Source: Aurantibacter sp034110465
GTDB lineage: Bacteria > Bacteroidota > Bacteroidia > Flavobacteriales > Flavobacteriaceae
Direction of reading: 5' to 3'
Assembly: GCA_034110465.1 (NCBI GenBank)
Contig: JAWUZD010000011.1
Coordinates: 11,904 to 75,903, forward strand
DNA length: 64,000 nucleotides
The first letter of the stretch is position 1. Every line of letters begins with the position of its first letter. This document shows positions 23,776 to 33,384 of the stretch, piece by piece. The notes under the pieces were generated by a model that saw nothing but the letters and a program-made list of their open reading frames with translations, had not been told where the DNA came from and searched no databases. A program made the translations under genes and the position numbers.

Positions 23776-24606
23776 ATGAACACAATCATTGTACCAGTAG
23801 ATTTTTCAGAACATTCAACATTTGCTTTAAAAGCTGCGGCACAGTTAGCAAAAAAAAATAATGCAAAAATTATAGCTTTACACATGTTAGAATTATCTGA
23901 AACATTTTTAACTCGTGGAGAAGCTACACATACAAACGAATCTATTTTTTATTATAAATTAGCAAAGCAAAAATTTGAAGAGTTTTTAGAACAAGACTAC
24001 TTAAAAGATGTTTCTGTTATACCTTTAGTAAAACATTACAAAGTTTTTAGCGAAGTTAATGATGTTGCTAAAGAAAATAATGCCGACTTAATAGTTATGG
24101 GTTCTCATGGCTCTAATGGGTTTAGTGAGTTATTTGTTGGGTCTAACACAGAAAAAGTGGTAAGACATTCTGACATTCCTGTACTAGTTATAAAAGAAGA
24201 AACTGACGCTTCAAAATTTGACAATATTGTTTTTGCCTCAGACTTTACGGATGAAGTTGTTACTCCTTTTATAAAAGCAAATGCTTTATTTAAGAAATTA
24301 GGAGCTAAATTAAACTTGGTTTATGTAAACACTCCTGGAGATTACTTTTTAACATCTGCTGAGATGCGTAAAAAAGTAGACACTTTTTTAGAAACAACAA
24401 ATTGTAAAAATGATGTAACTAACATTTCTTTTGTGTCTGATTTTACTGTTGAAAAAGGTGTTTTAAATTATGCTAACGAGACTAATATGGATGCTATCTC
24501 TGTAGCTACTCACGGAAGAACAGGTATTTCTCACTTTTTCTCTGGAAGTATTTCTGAAGACATTGCTAATCACGCAACAAAACCTGTAATTACTTTTAAA
24601 ATATAA
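23776..24606 (+). CDS. Universal stress protein with two UspA domains
   Basis: 276 residues from the ATG at 23776. The open frame extends to a GTG at 23737, but MNTIIVPVDFSEHS is the usual start of the family. Two tandem UspA domains: the first ends with the ATP-type loop IVMGSHGSNGFSELFVGSNT, while the second has a related loop (SVATHGRTGISHFFSGSIS). The G2xG9GS pattern is recognisable in both. Double-domain Usp proteins are common in Flavobacteriia and respond to stress. A strong terminator follows. Confidence 0.92.
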   Translation: MNTIIVPVDFSEHSTFALKAAAQLAKKNNAKIIALHMLELSETFLTRGEATHTNESIFYYKLAKQKFEEFLEQDYLKDVSVIPLVKHYKVFSEVNDVAKENNADLIVMGSHGSNGFSELFVGSNTEKVVRHSDIPVLVIKEETDASKFDNIVFASDFTDEVVTPFIKANALFKKLGAKLNLVYVNTPGDYFLTSAEMRKKVDTFLETTNCKNDVTNISFVSDFTVEKGVLNYANETNMDAISVATHGRTGISHFFSGSISEDIANHATKPVITFKI

Positions 24607-24628
24607 GTGTACAAACACAATCTTAAAT

Positions 24629-24667
24629 AAAAAAAATGAGCTTCAAAATTGAAGCTCATTTTTTATG
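24629..24667. terminator. Bidirectional terminator
   Basis: An A-run, then AATGAGCTTCAA facing TTGAAGCTCATT (stem 24635-24660, 2-base loop) and a T-run. It serves the convergent usp and hisS genes. Confidence 0.9.
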
Positions 24668-24686
24668 TTATATTTTTAAAAAACTA

Positions 24687-26057
24687 TTATTTAATAGTAG
24701 AAACTAGTGCATCTATATCTAAAAGATCTTGCGAACCTTCTGTCATATTTTTTAACGTGAATTTATTAGCTTCCATTTCGTTATCACCAACTAAAACTAC
24801 AAATGGAATATTACGCTTATTTGCATAATTCATTTGTTTTTTCATTTTTGCGCTATCAGGATATAATTCTGCATTTACACCATTTTCTCTTAACGTTTTA
24901 ATCGCTTTTAATGAAAATAACGCTTCTTTGTCTCCAAAATTAATAAATAAGACTTGAGTACTATCTGTTACAGTTTCAGGAAATAAATTCAACGCTTCTA
25001 AAACTAAGTAAATTCGATCTAAACCAAAGCTTATACCAACACCACTAACGTCTTTAAGACCAAAGACTCCTGTTAAATCATCGTAGCGTCCGCCGCCACC
25101 AATAGAACCCATTTTTACAACTTCTGGTGCAGAAACTTCAAAAATGGCACCTGTATAATAATTTAATCCACGTGCTAAAGTAACATCTAACTCTAATTTA
25201 GCTGTTTTAAGTCCTAAAGTTGAAATAGCTTGATTAATAAACTCTAATTCTTCTATTCCTTTTAAACCTTCTTCAGAACTACTTAAAATTGATTTTAAAC
25301 TTTTTATTTGATTTCCAAAATCACCAGACAATGTAAATAAAGGTTGAAGCTTAGTTATTCCTTCTTCAGAAATACCTTTAGCTAACATTTCTTCTTTAAC
25401 TTTCTCCTCGCCTATTTTATCTAACTTATCTAATGCTACCGTAAAATCTATTAGTTTATCGCTTGCACCAATAACTTCCGCAATTCCAGATAATATTTTA
25501 CGGTTATTAATTTTAATGGTTACACCTTCAAGTTTTAATTCAGAAAAGACATTATCGTATAATTGAATAAACTCTACTTCTTGCCATAAGGATTTACTTC
25601 CAACAACATCTGCATCGCATTGACAAAACTCTCTAAAACGACCATTCTGAGGTCTATCTGCTCTCCAAACTAATTGCATTTGGAAACGTTTAAACGGGAA
25701 TTCAATTTCATTTTGATGCTGTACAACATAACGTGCAAATGGCACTGTTAAATCGTAACGCAACGCTTTTTCTGAAATTTGATGTGTTAACTTAGTTGAC
25801 GCTTTTTCTGTTAACAAACTCTCATCTGCTTTAGACAAATAATCTCCAGAATTAAGGATTTTAAAAATTAAACGATCGCCTTCTTCACCATATTTACCCA
25901 TTAAAGTAGATGAGTTTTCAAAACTTGGTGTTTCTATAGGTTGGAATCCAAAGGTTTTAAATTGAGTTTTAATAGTATCCATTATAAAGTGACGTTTTGC
26001 AACTTCTTGTGGATTAAAATCTCTTGTGCCTTTTGGTATATTAGGTTTTTGTGCCAT
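24687..26057 (-). CDS. hisS: Histidine--tRNA ligase
   Basis: 456 residues, class II aminoacyl-tRNA synthetase. Motif 2 region (FKRFQMQLVWRADRPQNGRF) and motif 3 (GVGISFGLDRIYLVL) are present, and the His-specific loop ARGLNYYTGAIFEV is complete. The C-terminal anticodon-binding domain spans about 365-456. The N-terminus IPKGTRDFNP is characteristic. The DUF6495-like gene lies 27 bases upstream on the same strand. Confidence 0.97.
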   Translation of the reverse strand: MAQKPNIPKGTRDFNPQEVAKRHFIMDTIKTQFKTFGFQPIETPSFENSSTLMGKYGEEGDRLIFKILNSGDYLSKADESLLTEKASTKLTHQISEKALRYDLTVPFARYVVQHQNEIEFPFKRFQMQLVWRADRPQNGRFREFCQCDADVVGSKSLWQEVEFIQLYDNVFSELKLEGVTIKINNRKILSGIAEVIGASDKLIDFTVALDKLDKIGEEKVKEEMLAKGISEEGITKLQPLFTLSGDFGNQIKSLKSILSSSEEGLKGIEELEFINQAISTLGLKTAKLELDVTLARGLNYYTGAIFEVSAPEVVKMGSIGGGGRYDDLTGVFGLKDVSGVGISFGLDRIYLVLEALNLFPETVTDSTQVLFINFGDKEALFSLKAIKTLRENGVNAELYPDSAKMKKQMNYANKRNIPFVVLVGDNEMEANKFTLKNMTEGSQDLLDIDALVSTIK

Positions 26058-26084
26058 TCCGTTTATTTTTTTATGTAAAAATAC

Positions 26085-26552
26085 TTAATTAATAAGTTTA
26101 GCGAAATAATTATATAAATCGCCTTTAGTAATTACTGCGCCTTGTTCTATAAGATTAAACTTATCTAAGTTCTTATTTTCCGTGTATGCTTTATTAGCTG
26201 TCACAAACTCTACGTTTTCGTCTAATAAATTGTCTCTTAACCAAGCAAAACCTTCTTTTGTGGTGAGATCTTTTTCATTTTTAAGCTTTACACCTATTAA
26301 ATGCATATCGTTTTCATTTAATGCAAATAAGTGCATACTTTGTGGAGAGATATGTTCTAAATAACCAGCTTTGTTTAAAACACCTTCCCAAACTAATTCG
26401 CTAAAAATGTCTAATTCGTGTTCAGCAACATCTGGTTTATTAGCTTTAATGCTTTTCCATTCCGCAGCATCTATAGATTGGGTTGCTAAGAAATTAATAA
26501 ATTCTTGATGTAATTCTTCTAATTGCTCTTTTGTTAATCTAGCGTAAGTCAT
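26085..26552 (-). CDS. DUF6495-like conserved protein
   Basis: 155 residues, soluble and acidic, no signal peptide. MTYARLTKEQLEELHQEFIN and the following helical region match my memory of the flavobacterial DUF6495 family, which often lies beside hisS and rplI; I cannot confirm this by search. Function is unknown. It lies between the ribosomal protein operon (separated by a terminator) and hisS, with which it is probably cotranscribed. Confidence 0.75.
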   Translation of the reverse strand: MTYARLTKEQLEELHQEFINFLATQSIDAAEWKSIKANKPDVAEHELDIFSELVWEGVLNKAGYLEHISPQSMHLFALNENDMHLIGVKLKNEKDLTTKEGFAWLRDNLLDENVEFVTANKAYTENKNLDKFNLIEQGAVITKGDLYNYFAKLIN

Positions 26553-26568
26553 AATAATAGTTTTAACT

Positions 26569-26601
26569 AAAAAAACCGTTTAAAGCGAGCTCTAAACGGT
26601 T
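26569..26601 (-). terminator. Terminator of the rpsF-rpsR-rplI operon
   Basis: On the reverse strand AACCGTTTA and TAAACGGTT form a 9-bp stem with a 10-base loop, followed by a run of T. It lies 30 bases past the rplI stop. Confidence 0.88.
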
Positions 26602-26630
26602 AGTATGTAATAATAATTTAAAAATGAATA

Positions 26631-27080
26631 TTAAGCTTGCGCTATAACTTCAAATTCTAAATCAACAGATACTTCTCTGTGTAAACGAATAACAGCGTTA
26701 TATTTACCAGTACGTTTAACTGTACCACCAATAACTGTTACGAATTTTTTCTCTATTGTTTGACCTTCTTTAGCTAAAGCTTCTACAACATCTGCATTGT
26801 TTACAGAACCAAATAATTTAGTTCCAACACCAGTTTTAGCTGATATTTTAATGTCTAATGCTTTTAAAGCAGTTTCTATTTCTCTAGCTTCACCAACAAC
26901 TTTTGCTTCTTTGTAAGCACGTTGTTTTAAGTTTTCTGCTAATACTTTTTTAGCAGAAGATGTTGCTAAAATAGCTCCTCCTGTTGGGATTAAAAAATTT
27001 CTACCATAACCGTTCTTTACTGTTACAATATCGTCTTTAAATCCTAGATTCTCAACGTCTTGTTTTAATATAAGTTCCAT
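26631..27080 (-). CDS. rplI: 50S ribosomal protein L9
   Basis: 149 residues, normal length. The N-terminal rRNA-binding domain reads ELILKQDVENLGFKDDIVTV with GYGRNFLIP, a long connecting helix follows, and the C-terminal domain contains SAKTGVGTKLFGSVNN. Third gene of the rpsF-rpsR-rplI operon. Confidence 0.98.
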   Translation of the reverse strand: MELILKQDVENLGFKDDIVTVKNGYGRNFLIPTGGAILATSSAKKVLAENLKQRAYKEAKVVGEAREIETALKALDIKISAKTGVGTKLFGSVNNADVVEALAKEGQTIEKKFVTVIGGTVKRTGKYNAVIRLHREVSVDLEFEVIAQA

Positions 27081-27093
27081 AGTTATAGTTATA

Positions 27094-27390
27094 TTATTTT
27101 AATAAATCTGTTACATAAGGTAATAAAGCTAAGTGACGAGCTCTTTTAACTGCTACAGACACTTTTCTTTGATACTTTAATGAAGTTCCAGTTAAACGAC
27201 GAGGTAAAATTTTACCTTGTTCGTTAATAAAGCCTAATAACCAATCTGCATCCTTATAGTCTACATATTTAATACCTGACTTTTTAAAACGACAGTATTT
27301 TTTTTGCTTATTAGTATCTATGTTTAATGGTGTAAGATATCTAATATCACCATCTTTTTTACCTTTAGCTTGTTGTTCTATAGTTGCCAT
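27094..27390 (-). CDS. rpsR: 30S ribosomal protein S18
   Basis: 98 residues. The core KKYCRFKKSGIKYVDYKDA and GKILPRRLTGTSLKYQRKV is the S18 signature; AVKRARHLALLPY ends the protein. The N-terminal extension of about 20 residues is usual in Bacteroidota. It lies between rpsF (2-base gap) and rplI (13-base gap). Confidence 0.98.
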   Translation of the reverse strand: MATIEQQAKGKKDGDIRYLTPLNIDTNKQKKYCRFKKSGIKYVDYKDADWLLGFINEQGKILPRRLTGTSLKYQRKVSVAVKRARHLALLPYVTDLLK

Positions 27391-27392
27391 AA

Positions 27393-27731
27393 TTACGCTT
27401 TAAGTTTAAGTTTAGCTCTTCTTCTTTCTGCCCAAGAAACAGCATGCTTATCTAAAGATACTGTTAAATAACGCATAAAACGTTCATCACGTCTAAAGTC
27501 TAATTCTAAGTTTTCGATAACTTCACCATCTACTTGGTATTCAAATAAGTGATAAAATCCACTCTTTTTGTTTTGGATAGGGTAAGCTAATTTTTTTAGT
27601 CCCCAATCTTCTTTCGTTACCATCTTTGCGCCTTTAGAAACAAGAAAATCTTCGTATTTCTTCACTGTCTCCTTTATCTGAGTTTCAGATAAAACGGGAT
27701 TTAAGATGAAAACAGTTTCATAATGATTCAT
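27393..27731 (-). CDS. rpsF: 30S ribosomal protein S6
   Basis: 112 residues from the ATG at 27729-27731 (MNHYETVFILNPVLSETQ), the family's usual start. The frame is open to 27791, but the promoter box at 27763-27770 lies inside that extension, so a longer protein would start upstream of its own promoter. S6 binds 16S rRNA together with S18 and often autoregulates its operon through the mRNA leader. Confidence 0.97.
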   Translation of the reverse strand: MNHYETVFILNPVLSETQIKETVKKYEDFLVSKGAKMVTKEDWGLKKLAYPIQNKKSGFYHLFEYQVDGEVIENLELDFRRDERFMRYLTVSLDKHAVSWAERRRAKLKLKA

Positions 27732-27762
27732 ATAAAATCTATTTAATTTGTTAAAATGACTG

Positions 27763-27793
27763 CAAAAATACAACCTTTTATCTCTTAACACAA
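27763..27793 (-). promoter_or_regulatory. Promoter of the rpsF operon
   Basis: The reverse strand has TATTTTTG (27763-27770) with TTG (27791-27793) 20 bases upstream: a near-ideal Bacteroidota promoter. It fixes the rpsF start to 27731. Confidence 0.75.
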
Positions 27794-27861
27794 ACTTTAA
27801 TTCCTAAATTTCACGATGCATTTTTAATTTAATTAGACAAAAGTAGTGGATTAAACAATGT

Positions 27862-27869
27862 ATTTTTGT
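27862..27869 (+). promoter_or_regulatory. Promoter -7 box of the LytTR regulator gene
   Basis: TATTTTTG, a perfect TAnnTTTG match 37 bases before the ATG at 27907. It faces away from the rpsF promoter about 90 bases to the left. Confidence 0.55.
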
Positions 27870-27906
27870 AAACTTGTAATTAAAACACCAATTAAATAAT
27901 TAAAAA

Positions 27907-28602
27907 ATGGTATTAAATTGCATTGTTGTTGATGATTCTGCTATCCAAAGACTTTCTTTGGTTAAATTAATTGAAAGTAATAACAATTTAAATTTAGTTG
28001 CAGAATATAAAAATGCACTAGAGGCAAAAAATGGAATTGCTAATAAAAAGATAGATCTTATATTTTTAGATATTGAAATGCCAGTACTTAATGGGTTTGA
28101 ATTTTTAGACGCTTTAAGTAATAAACCTCAAATTGTATTTGTTACTGGAAAATCTGAATATGCACTAAAGGCATTTGAGTATGATGCTACAGATTATTTA
28201 AAAAAACCTATAGAAAAAGACAGATTTAATCAATCTGTAGACAAGGCAATGTCTAACGCTAAAGGATTAGTAGATGATAACGTAAATGAAAGTGAACATA
28301 TTTTTGTTAAAAGCAATCTAAAAAAACGTAAAGTTTATTTAGATGAAATTAAATGGGTTGAGGCACTTGGAGATTACGTGAAAATTGTTTCTAAAGATTC
28401 TAGTTTAGTTGTATTATCTACAATGAAAGCTTTCGAAAAAGAATTACCAGAAGGACATTTTTTAAGAATTCACAAGTCTTATATTGTTAATTTGAAGAAA
28501 ATTGATCGCTTTGATAGTAAGCATGTAGAAATTGATCAAGAACTTATTCCTTTAAGTAGAAACAAAAAAGCCAGTCTAGCCGAAGCTTTAAATAATCGCT
28601 AA
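27907..28602 (+). CDS. LytTR family response regulator
   Basis: 231 residues. A receiver domain (1-~120) carries VVDDSAIQR, the phospho-acceptor region DLIFLDIEMPVLNGFEF (Asp near residue 54), Thr/Ser VTGKSE and Lys YLKKPIEK. A LytTR DNA-binding domain occupies ~135-231 (EHIFVKSNLKKRKVYLDEI; WVEALGDYVKI; LRIHKSYIVNLKKID). No histidine kinase gene lies adjacent, so it is an orphan. Its stop overlaps the convergent priA stop by 4 bases. Confidence 0.93.
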   Translation: MVLNCIVVDDSAIQRLSLVKLIESNNNLNLVAEYKNALEAKNGIANKKIDLIFLDIEMPVLNGFEFLDALSNKPQIVFVTGKSEYALKAFEYDATDYLKKPIEKDRFNQSVDKAMSNAKGLVDDNVNESEHIFVKSNLKKRKVYLDEIKWVEALGDYVKIVSKDSSLVVLSTMKAFEKELPEGHFLRIHKSYIVNLKKIDRFDSKHVEIDQELIPLSRNKKASLAEALNNR

Positions 28603-31049
28603 TAATTATCTACATTTATAATTAATCTAACCGATTTAAATTCGCCTATAGCTTCAAAACTACTTTTAATTTTATGGATTGCCTCTTTTGTTTTAGGCAG
28701 ACTTTGATTTTGTGGAATCTTAACTAATACATTTTTTAAATACAAATTTCTAACTCTAGAAACTGCGGGAAATTCTGGACCTAATATATGTTGTTTAAAT
28801 GTTTGTCTTAATGCTTTTGCAAACCAATCACTTGCAATTTCTACCTTATTATAATTTCTATGTTTAAATGTTATTTTTAGTAACTTAAAAAACGGTGGAT
28901 ACTTAAAATCGTTTCGTTCTTGTAGTTGCTCATTAAACATTTTAGAATAACTGTTTTCGGAAACTTGTTGTAAAATTTTATGATATGGATTAAAGGTTTG
29001 AATTAAAACTTTACCTCTAACATCTGTCCTTCCTGCTCTACCTGAAACTTGCTGAATTAACTGAAAACTACGTTCGTGAGCTCTAAAATCGGGAAAATTA
29101 AGCATATTATCTGCATTCATAATACCAACCAGTTTTACATTTCTAAAATCTAGACCTTTAGTTAGCATTTGTGTACCTACCAATATTTGAACTTCTTGTT
29201 GCTCAAAAGCCATTATGATTTTTTCGTAACCATATTTACCTCGCGTAGTATCTAAATCCATACGCGCAACTTTATAGTTTGGAAATAACAACTTTACCTC
29301 TTCTTCTATTTGCTCTGTTCCAAAACCTTTAGAATCTAATGATGGACTTTTACAAGCCATACATTTTTCCAACATTGCCATAGTATAACTGCAATAATGA
29401 CAACGCAACTGCTTACGGTATTGATGATAAGTTAAACTAACATCGCAATTTGGGCATTGTGGCGCTTCTCCACAAGTAGTACATTCTATAATAGGTGCAA
29501 AACCTCTTCGGTTTTGAAATAAGATAATCTGTAAACCTTGTTCTAAAGTCTCTTGCATTTCTAGAATTAATCTATCGCTAAAATGACCTTTCATAAGTTT
29601 ACGCTTATGCTTATCCTTAACATCTATTAATTCTATTTCAGGCATTAATACATTATTGTACCGTTTTTTTAATGTAACTAATCCGTATTTATTTTGTTTT
29701 CCATTATTATAACTCTCTAAACTTGGCGTAGCACTTCCTAAAAGGATTTTTGCACTAAATTGATGTGCTAAAACTACCGCAGCGTCTCTTGCGTGATATC
29801 TTGGAGCTGGATCAAATTGTTTATAAGATTGTTCATGTTCCTCATCTACTATAATCAGACCTAATTTTTTAAAAGGTAAAAAAATACTAGATCTTGCGCC
29901 TAAAACAACTTGAGCACTTTCAGAATTATGTAAGACATTATTATAAACCTCAACACGTTCGTTTAAGGTGTATTTTGAATGAAATACAGCTACTTTATCA
30001 CCAAAATATTTTTTTAATCTATTAACTAATTGAGTTGTTAAAGCTATTTCTGGCAACAAATACAATATTTGTTCTCCTTTTTGTAAGGCTTCTTCAATAA
30101 GTTTTACGTAAACTTCTGTTTTCCCAGAAGATGTAACTCCATGAAATAACACAACGCTTTTAGTCTTAAATTCTGCTTTTATTTGAGTTAATGCACCAGT
30201 TTGATCTTCGCTTAAAACTTTTAATTCTTCTGTATTGTTAGAGTAACTAATTCTATCGGTTTGAATAAAATACTCTTCTAAAACAGACTTATCTATTAAT
30301 GTTTTTATAATTGAACTACTTGCCTGACTTTCTGCAACTAATGTTTCTACCTTAATAGGTTTTTTAGATTTAGACTGCATCATAAACAAAGTCATAACCA
30401 CTTGCTTTTGCTTTGGCGCACGACTTAGTTCTTCTAAAACAAGTTGTAATTGGTTTTCTTTTAAATGATTTGAATGCAATTTTACATATCTAACTAATTT
30501 AGGCTTGTATTTTTCGTAAATCTCTTCATCTAACTTAATGACTTCTTTTTCTACCAGTTTTTTAATTACCGGAAGCACATTTTTCTTATTTAAAATAGAA
30601 GATAATTCTTGAATTTTTAAAGTAGATTGATGTTGAAGCGCTTCGAGAACCAAATATTCTTCATCTGTTAAATCTGAAGTATTTAAAAGACTATCTTGAT
30701 TTTTAGTTATAAACGTTTCACTTTCCAACATAAACGCACTAGGCAAAGCAGCACGCATAACATCTCCCAGAGTACACATGTAATAACTTGAAATCCAAGT
30801 CCAAAACTTTAATTGTTGCTCTAAAACAATTGGTGTTTCGTCTAAAATTTGATGAATTTCTTTAGCCTCGTAAAGTAAAGGTTTAGTCTTATGAATATTA
30901 ACAACAATTGCCGTATAAATTTTAGTCTTACCAAATGGCACAGCAACGCGCATTCCTACTTTTAAAAAGTGAGATTCTGCCTCAGTAATACTATAAGTAA
31001 ATAGTTTTTCTAAAGGAATTGGTAAAATAACATCTATATAATGAAGCAC
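28599..31049 (-). CDS. priA: Primosomal protein N' (replication restart helicase PriA)
   Basis: 816 residues. The N-terminal DNA-binding domain (HYIDVILPIPLEKLFTYSI) is followed by a superfamily 2 helicase core: Walker A GVTSSGKTE, DEEH box (IIVDEEHEQSYKQFDPAPRY), GSATPSLES and QVSGRAGR. Cysteine pairs that bind two zinc ions lie in CTTCGEAPQCPNCD and CHYCSYTMAMLEKCMACK. PriA reloads the replisome at stalled forks. Length is a little longer than E. coli PriA (732), usual for Bacteroidota. Confidence 0.97.
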   Translation of the reverse strand: MLHYIDVILPIPLEKLFTYSITEAESHFLKVGMRVAVPFGKTKIYTAIVVNIHKTKPLLYEAKEIHQILDETPIVLEQQLKFWTWISSYYMCTLGDVMRAALPSAFMLESETFITKNQDSLLNTSDLTDEEYLVLEALQHQSTLKIQELSSILNKKNVLPVIKKLVEKEVIKLDEEIYEKYKPKLVRYVKLHSNHLKENQLQLVLEELSRAPKQKQVVMTLFMMQSKSKKPIKVETLVAESQASSSIIKTLIDKSVLEEYFIQTDRISYSNNTEELKVLSEDQTGALTQIKAEFKTKSVVLFHGVTSSGKTEVYVKLIEEALQKGEQILYLLPEIALTTQLVNRLKKYFGDKVAVFHSKYTLNERVEVYNNVLHNSESAQVVLGARSSIFLPFKKLGLIIVDEEHEQSYKQFDPAPRYHARDAAVVLAHQFSAKILLGSATPSLESYNNGKQNKYGLVTLKKRYNNVLMPEIELIDVKDKHKRKLMKGHFSDRLILEMQETLEQGLQIILFQNRRGFAPIIECTTCGEAPQCPNCDVSLTYHQYRKQLRCHYCSYTMAMLEKCMACKSPSLDSKGFGTEQIEEEVKLLFPNYKVARMDLDTTRGKYGYEKIIMAFEQQEVQILVGTQMLTKGLDFRNVKLVGIMNADNMLNFPDFRAHERSFQLIQQVSGRAGRTDVRGKVLIQTFNPYHKILQQVSENSYSKMFNEQLQERNDFKYPPFFKLLKITFKHRNYNKVEIASDWFAKALRQTFKQHILGPEFPAVSRVRNLYLKNVLVKIPQNQSLPKTKEAIHKIKSSFEAIGEFKSVRLIINVDNY

Positions 31050-31085
31050 TTAATGTTGTTTATAGTTGATTTTAGATAGTAAAAA

Positions 31086-31499
31086 CTAAACGCGTTCCCA
31101 GTATTGTGTGGTGAATAAAAAAGATAAATAACCTCTAACTTGCAAGGTGTTTTTATCTTCTAAAGTAATTCTGCATTTAAATTTTTCGCCATTTTCTGGA
31201 TCAAAAATAGTTCCGTTACGGTAATATTCTCCGTCTTTTTCCATTCCCTTTATTAAAACAAGACCTAAAACAGGTTTGTTTCTTTCTGAACCTTCACATT
31301 TTACGCAAAGTGCATTTTTCTCTTCTTGAACTAAAATCTCAACTATCTTACCGTAAATTCTATTATTTTTTTGGTAGACTTCAACAATACACTTTTCTAC
31401 ACCATTTTTATCTACGGTTTTCCATTTCCCTAGAACACTTTGACTATTCGCAAATTGAATAGTTAAAAGCAGACAAATTGTTAAAATTATTCTCATCAT
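31086..31499 (-). CDS. DUF2147 exported protein
   Basis: 137 residues with a signal peptide (about 1-20, cleaved after FANSQS) and a DUF2147 domain starting LGKWKTVDKNGVEKCIVEV, with LCVKCEG (two Cys) and a C-terminal beta region (GYLSFLFTTQYWERV). The fold resembles lipocalin-like small-molecule binders; the function is unknown. Its start overlaps the upstream BrkB gene's stop by 4 bases, so the two are translationally coupled. Confidence 0.88.
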   Translation of the reverse strand: MMRIILTICLLLTIQFANSQSVLGKWKTVDKNGVEKCIVEVYQKNNRIYGKIVEILVQEEKNALCVKCEGSERNKPVLGLVLIKGMEKDGEYYRNGTIFDPENGEKFKCRITLEDKNTLQVRGYLSFLFTTQYWERV

Positions 31500-32431
31500 T
31501 CTTTTCGGTTTTTAATAAAACTTATTGACATATTTAGCTCAAATCCTAAGATTAAAATATTTGCATTAAGCCATAAGTAAACTAATAATATTAACAAAGC
31601 ACCTATAGAACCGTAAAGTTCGTTGTACTTAGAGAAATTCTCGATATAAACACCAAAAAGATAAGAAGTTACCATAGTTAAAACTGTAGTTAGCAAAGCT
31701 CCTACAGAAAAGAATTTGGTTATTTTACCTTCTTTAGTTCCAAAATAATATAATGTAGATGTTGCTAAATAAACCATTAGTACAAAAAAACCATAGGTTG
31801 CAACTGTTACCCAAAAATTAGATTGTCTTTTATGTAAATAACCATAAGTTTCTAGGTTTTCAATAACATATATATTAAAATATCCTAAAAAAGCGACTGT
31901 TAATATTAATAAAAAAGCTAGAATAATTGCTACGCCAAGTGCATATAAATACTGACGAATAACATTACGCTTAAGTTGCTCATGATAGGATTTTTCGAAT
32001 CCTGCAAAAACTGCATTCACGCCATTTGTCATTAAAAAAATAGACACCACAAAAACAGAAGAAATTAATCCAACGCTACCATTACTATCTTCAAGGTTTT
32101 TAAAAATGGCTTCATCAAAAAAATCGGATGTTGTTGGTGGCAAAAAAGATTCTAAAAACACTAAAAAATCTTCTCTAAATCCATCTATTGGAACATATGG
32201 AATAACAACAATTATAAACAGTAAAAAAGGAAACAAAGCCATAAAAAAACTATATGCAATTGCACTTGCTCTTGCTGTAACTGCTCCTTTAGCTATTCCT
32301 GTAATATATAAAACAAGTAGATCGAATAAAGATAAGCCTTCTAGGTTTTTTGGTTTTATTGCAGATAAACCTTTGACTATTATATTTACTAGTGGTATTT
32401 TTAAAAGAATCGTTTTTAAATCAGAACTCAT
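31496..32431 (-). CDS. YihY/virulence factor BrkB family membrane protein
   Basis: 311 residues with six membrane helices and the family motif ARASAIAYSFFMALFPFLLF in the first helix region, and LYGSIGALLILLVYLWLNAN near the C-terminus. Once annotated as RNase BN by mistake; its true function is unsettled, perhaps lipid or solute transport. It is encoded directly after nadC (stop and start are adjacent) and before DUF2147. Confidence 0.9.
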   Translation of the reverse strand: MSSDLKTILLKIPLVNIIVKGLSAIKPKNLEGLSLFDLLVLYITGIAKGAVTARASAIAYSFFMALFPFLLFIIVVIPYVPIDGFREDFLVFLESFLPPTTSDFFDEAIFKNLEDSNGSVGLISSVFVVSIFLMTNGVNAVFAGFEKSYHEQLKRNVIRQYLYALGVAIILAFLLILTVAFLGYFNIYVIENLETYGYLHKRQSNFWVTVATYGFFVLMVYLATSTLYYFGTKEGKITKFFSVGALLTTVLTMVTSYLFGVYIENFSKYNELYGSIGALLILLVYLWLNANILILGFELNMSISFIKNRKE

Positions 32432-33292
32432 TTAATTAACTGCTTTTAAGCTTAAGTCCAAATTATAAACCGAATGTGTTAATGCTCCAGAAGAAATAAA
32501 ATCTACACCACAAAGTGCGTAATCTCTGATGGTTTTTTCGTTAATTCCACCAGAACTTTCTGTAAGACATTTATCGCCTATTAATTTTACTGCAGTTTTT
32601 GTGTCTTCGTAATTAAAATTATCTATTAGTATTCTATAAACGCCATCGGTTTTTAAAATTTCTTTAATTTCATTTAAATCTCTAGCTTCAACTATAATTT
32701 TTAAATCACGATTAGTAGCTTTTAAATACGCTTTTGTTTTTTCTATAGCTTGTGTAATTCCACCTGCAAAATCTATATGATTATCTTTTAACATAATCAT
32801 ATCATACAAAGCAAATCTATGATTTTCTCCACCTCCAATTTTTACAGCCCATTTTTCTAAAGCTCTAATTCCTGGTGTGGTTTTACGCGTATCTAAAATT
32901 TTTGTTCCTGTTCCTTTTAACAAATCAACAAAAAATGCTGTTTTAGTAGCAATAGCACTCATACGTTGCATAGCATTTAACACCAGTCTTTCAGCTTTTA
33001 AAATAGATTGAGAACTTCCCGAAACATAGAAAGCAATATCGCCATATTTTACAGTATCTCCATCGTTAATTAAAGTTTCAACTTCTAAATTAGAATCTAC
33101 ATACTTAAAAACTTCTTTAGCAAATTCTATACCTGCAATTGTACCTTCGTCTTTAACTAATAATTTAGCTTTTCCAGTTGCGGTTTCAGGAATACAAGAT
33201 AATGAGCTATGATCTCCATCTCCTACATCTTCTCTAATGGCATTTGCTATTATTAATTCTAATTCTGTATTAAATTGTTCTTTAGAAATCAT
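32432..33292 (-). CDS. nadC: Nicotinate-nucleotide diphosphorylase (carboxylating)
   Basis: 286 residues. It converts quinolinate and PRPP to nicotinate mononucleotide in de novo NAD synthesis. Typical sequences: AIREDVGDGDHSS, AERLVLNAMQRMSAIAT, ILDTRKTTPGIRALEKWAVK and the C-terminal ESSGGINEKTIRDYA. Length and active-site Arg/Lys/His residues are normal. First gene of the nadC-brkB-DUF2147 run. Confidence 0.96.
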   Translation of the reverse strand: MISKEQFNTELELIIANAIREDVGDGDHSSLSCIPETATGKAKLLVKDEGTIAGIEFAKEVFKYVDSNLEVETLINDGDTVKYGDIAFYVSGSSQSILKAERLVLNAMQRMSAIATKTAFFVDLLKGTGTKILDTRKTTPGIRALEKWAVKIGGGENHRFALYDMIMLKDNHIDFAGGITQAIEKTKAYLKATNRDLKIIVEARDLNEIKEILKTDGVYRILIDNFNYEDTKTAVKLIGDKCLTESSGGINEKTIRDYALCGVDFISSGALTHSVYNLDLSLKAVN

Positions 33293-33370
33293 TGGTGAAA
33301 ATTGTTTCAGCTAAGTTAAGAATTGCATTTAAAAATATGGAATAATTAATTTTCAAATTTTAAAAAGTTT

Positions 33371-33378
33371 TACATTTG
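33371..33378 (+). promoter_or_regulatory. Promoter box immediately before rlmH (probable leaderless transcript)
   Basis: TACATTTG ends only 6 bases before the rlmH ATG at 33385. In Bacteroidota promoters transcription starts a few bases after this box, so the mRNA should begin at or within two bases of the start codon. Confidence 0.55.
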
Positions 33379-33384
33379 TAACCT

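Noticed and set aside
27732..27791. Longer rpsF reading frame
   Set aside because: It would start upstream of its own promoter box, and the S6 family starts at MNHYETV.
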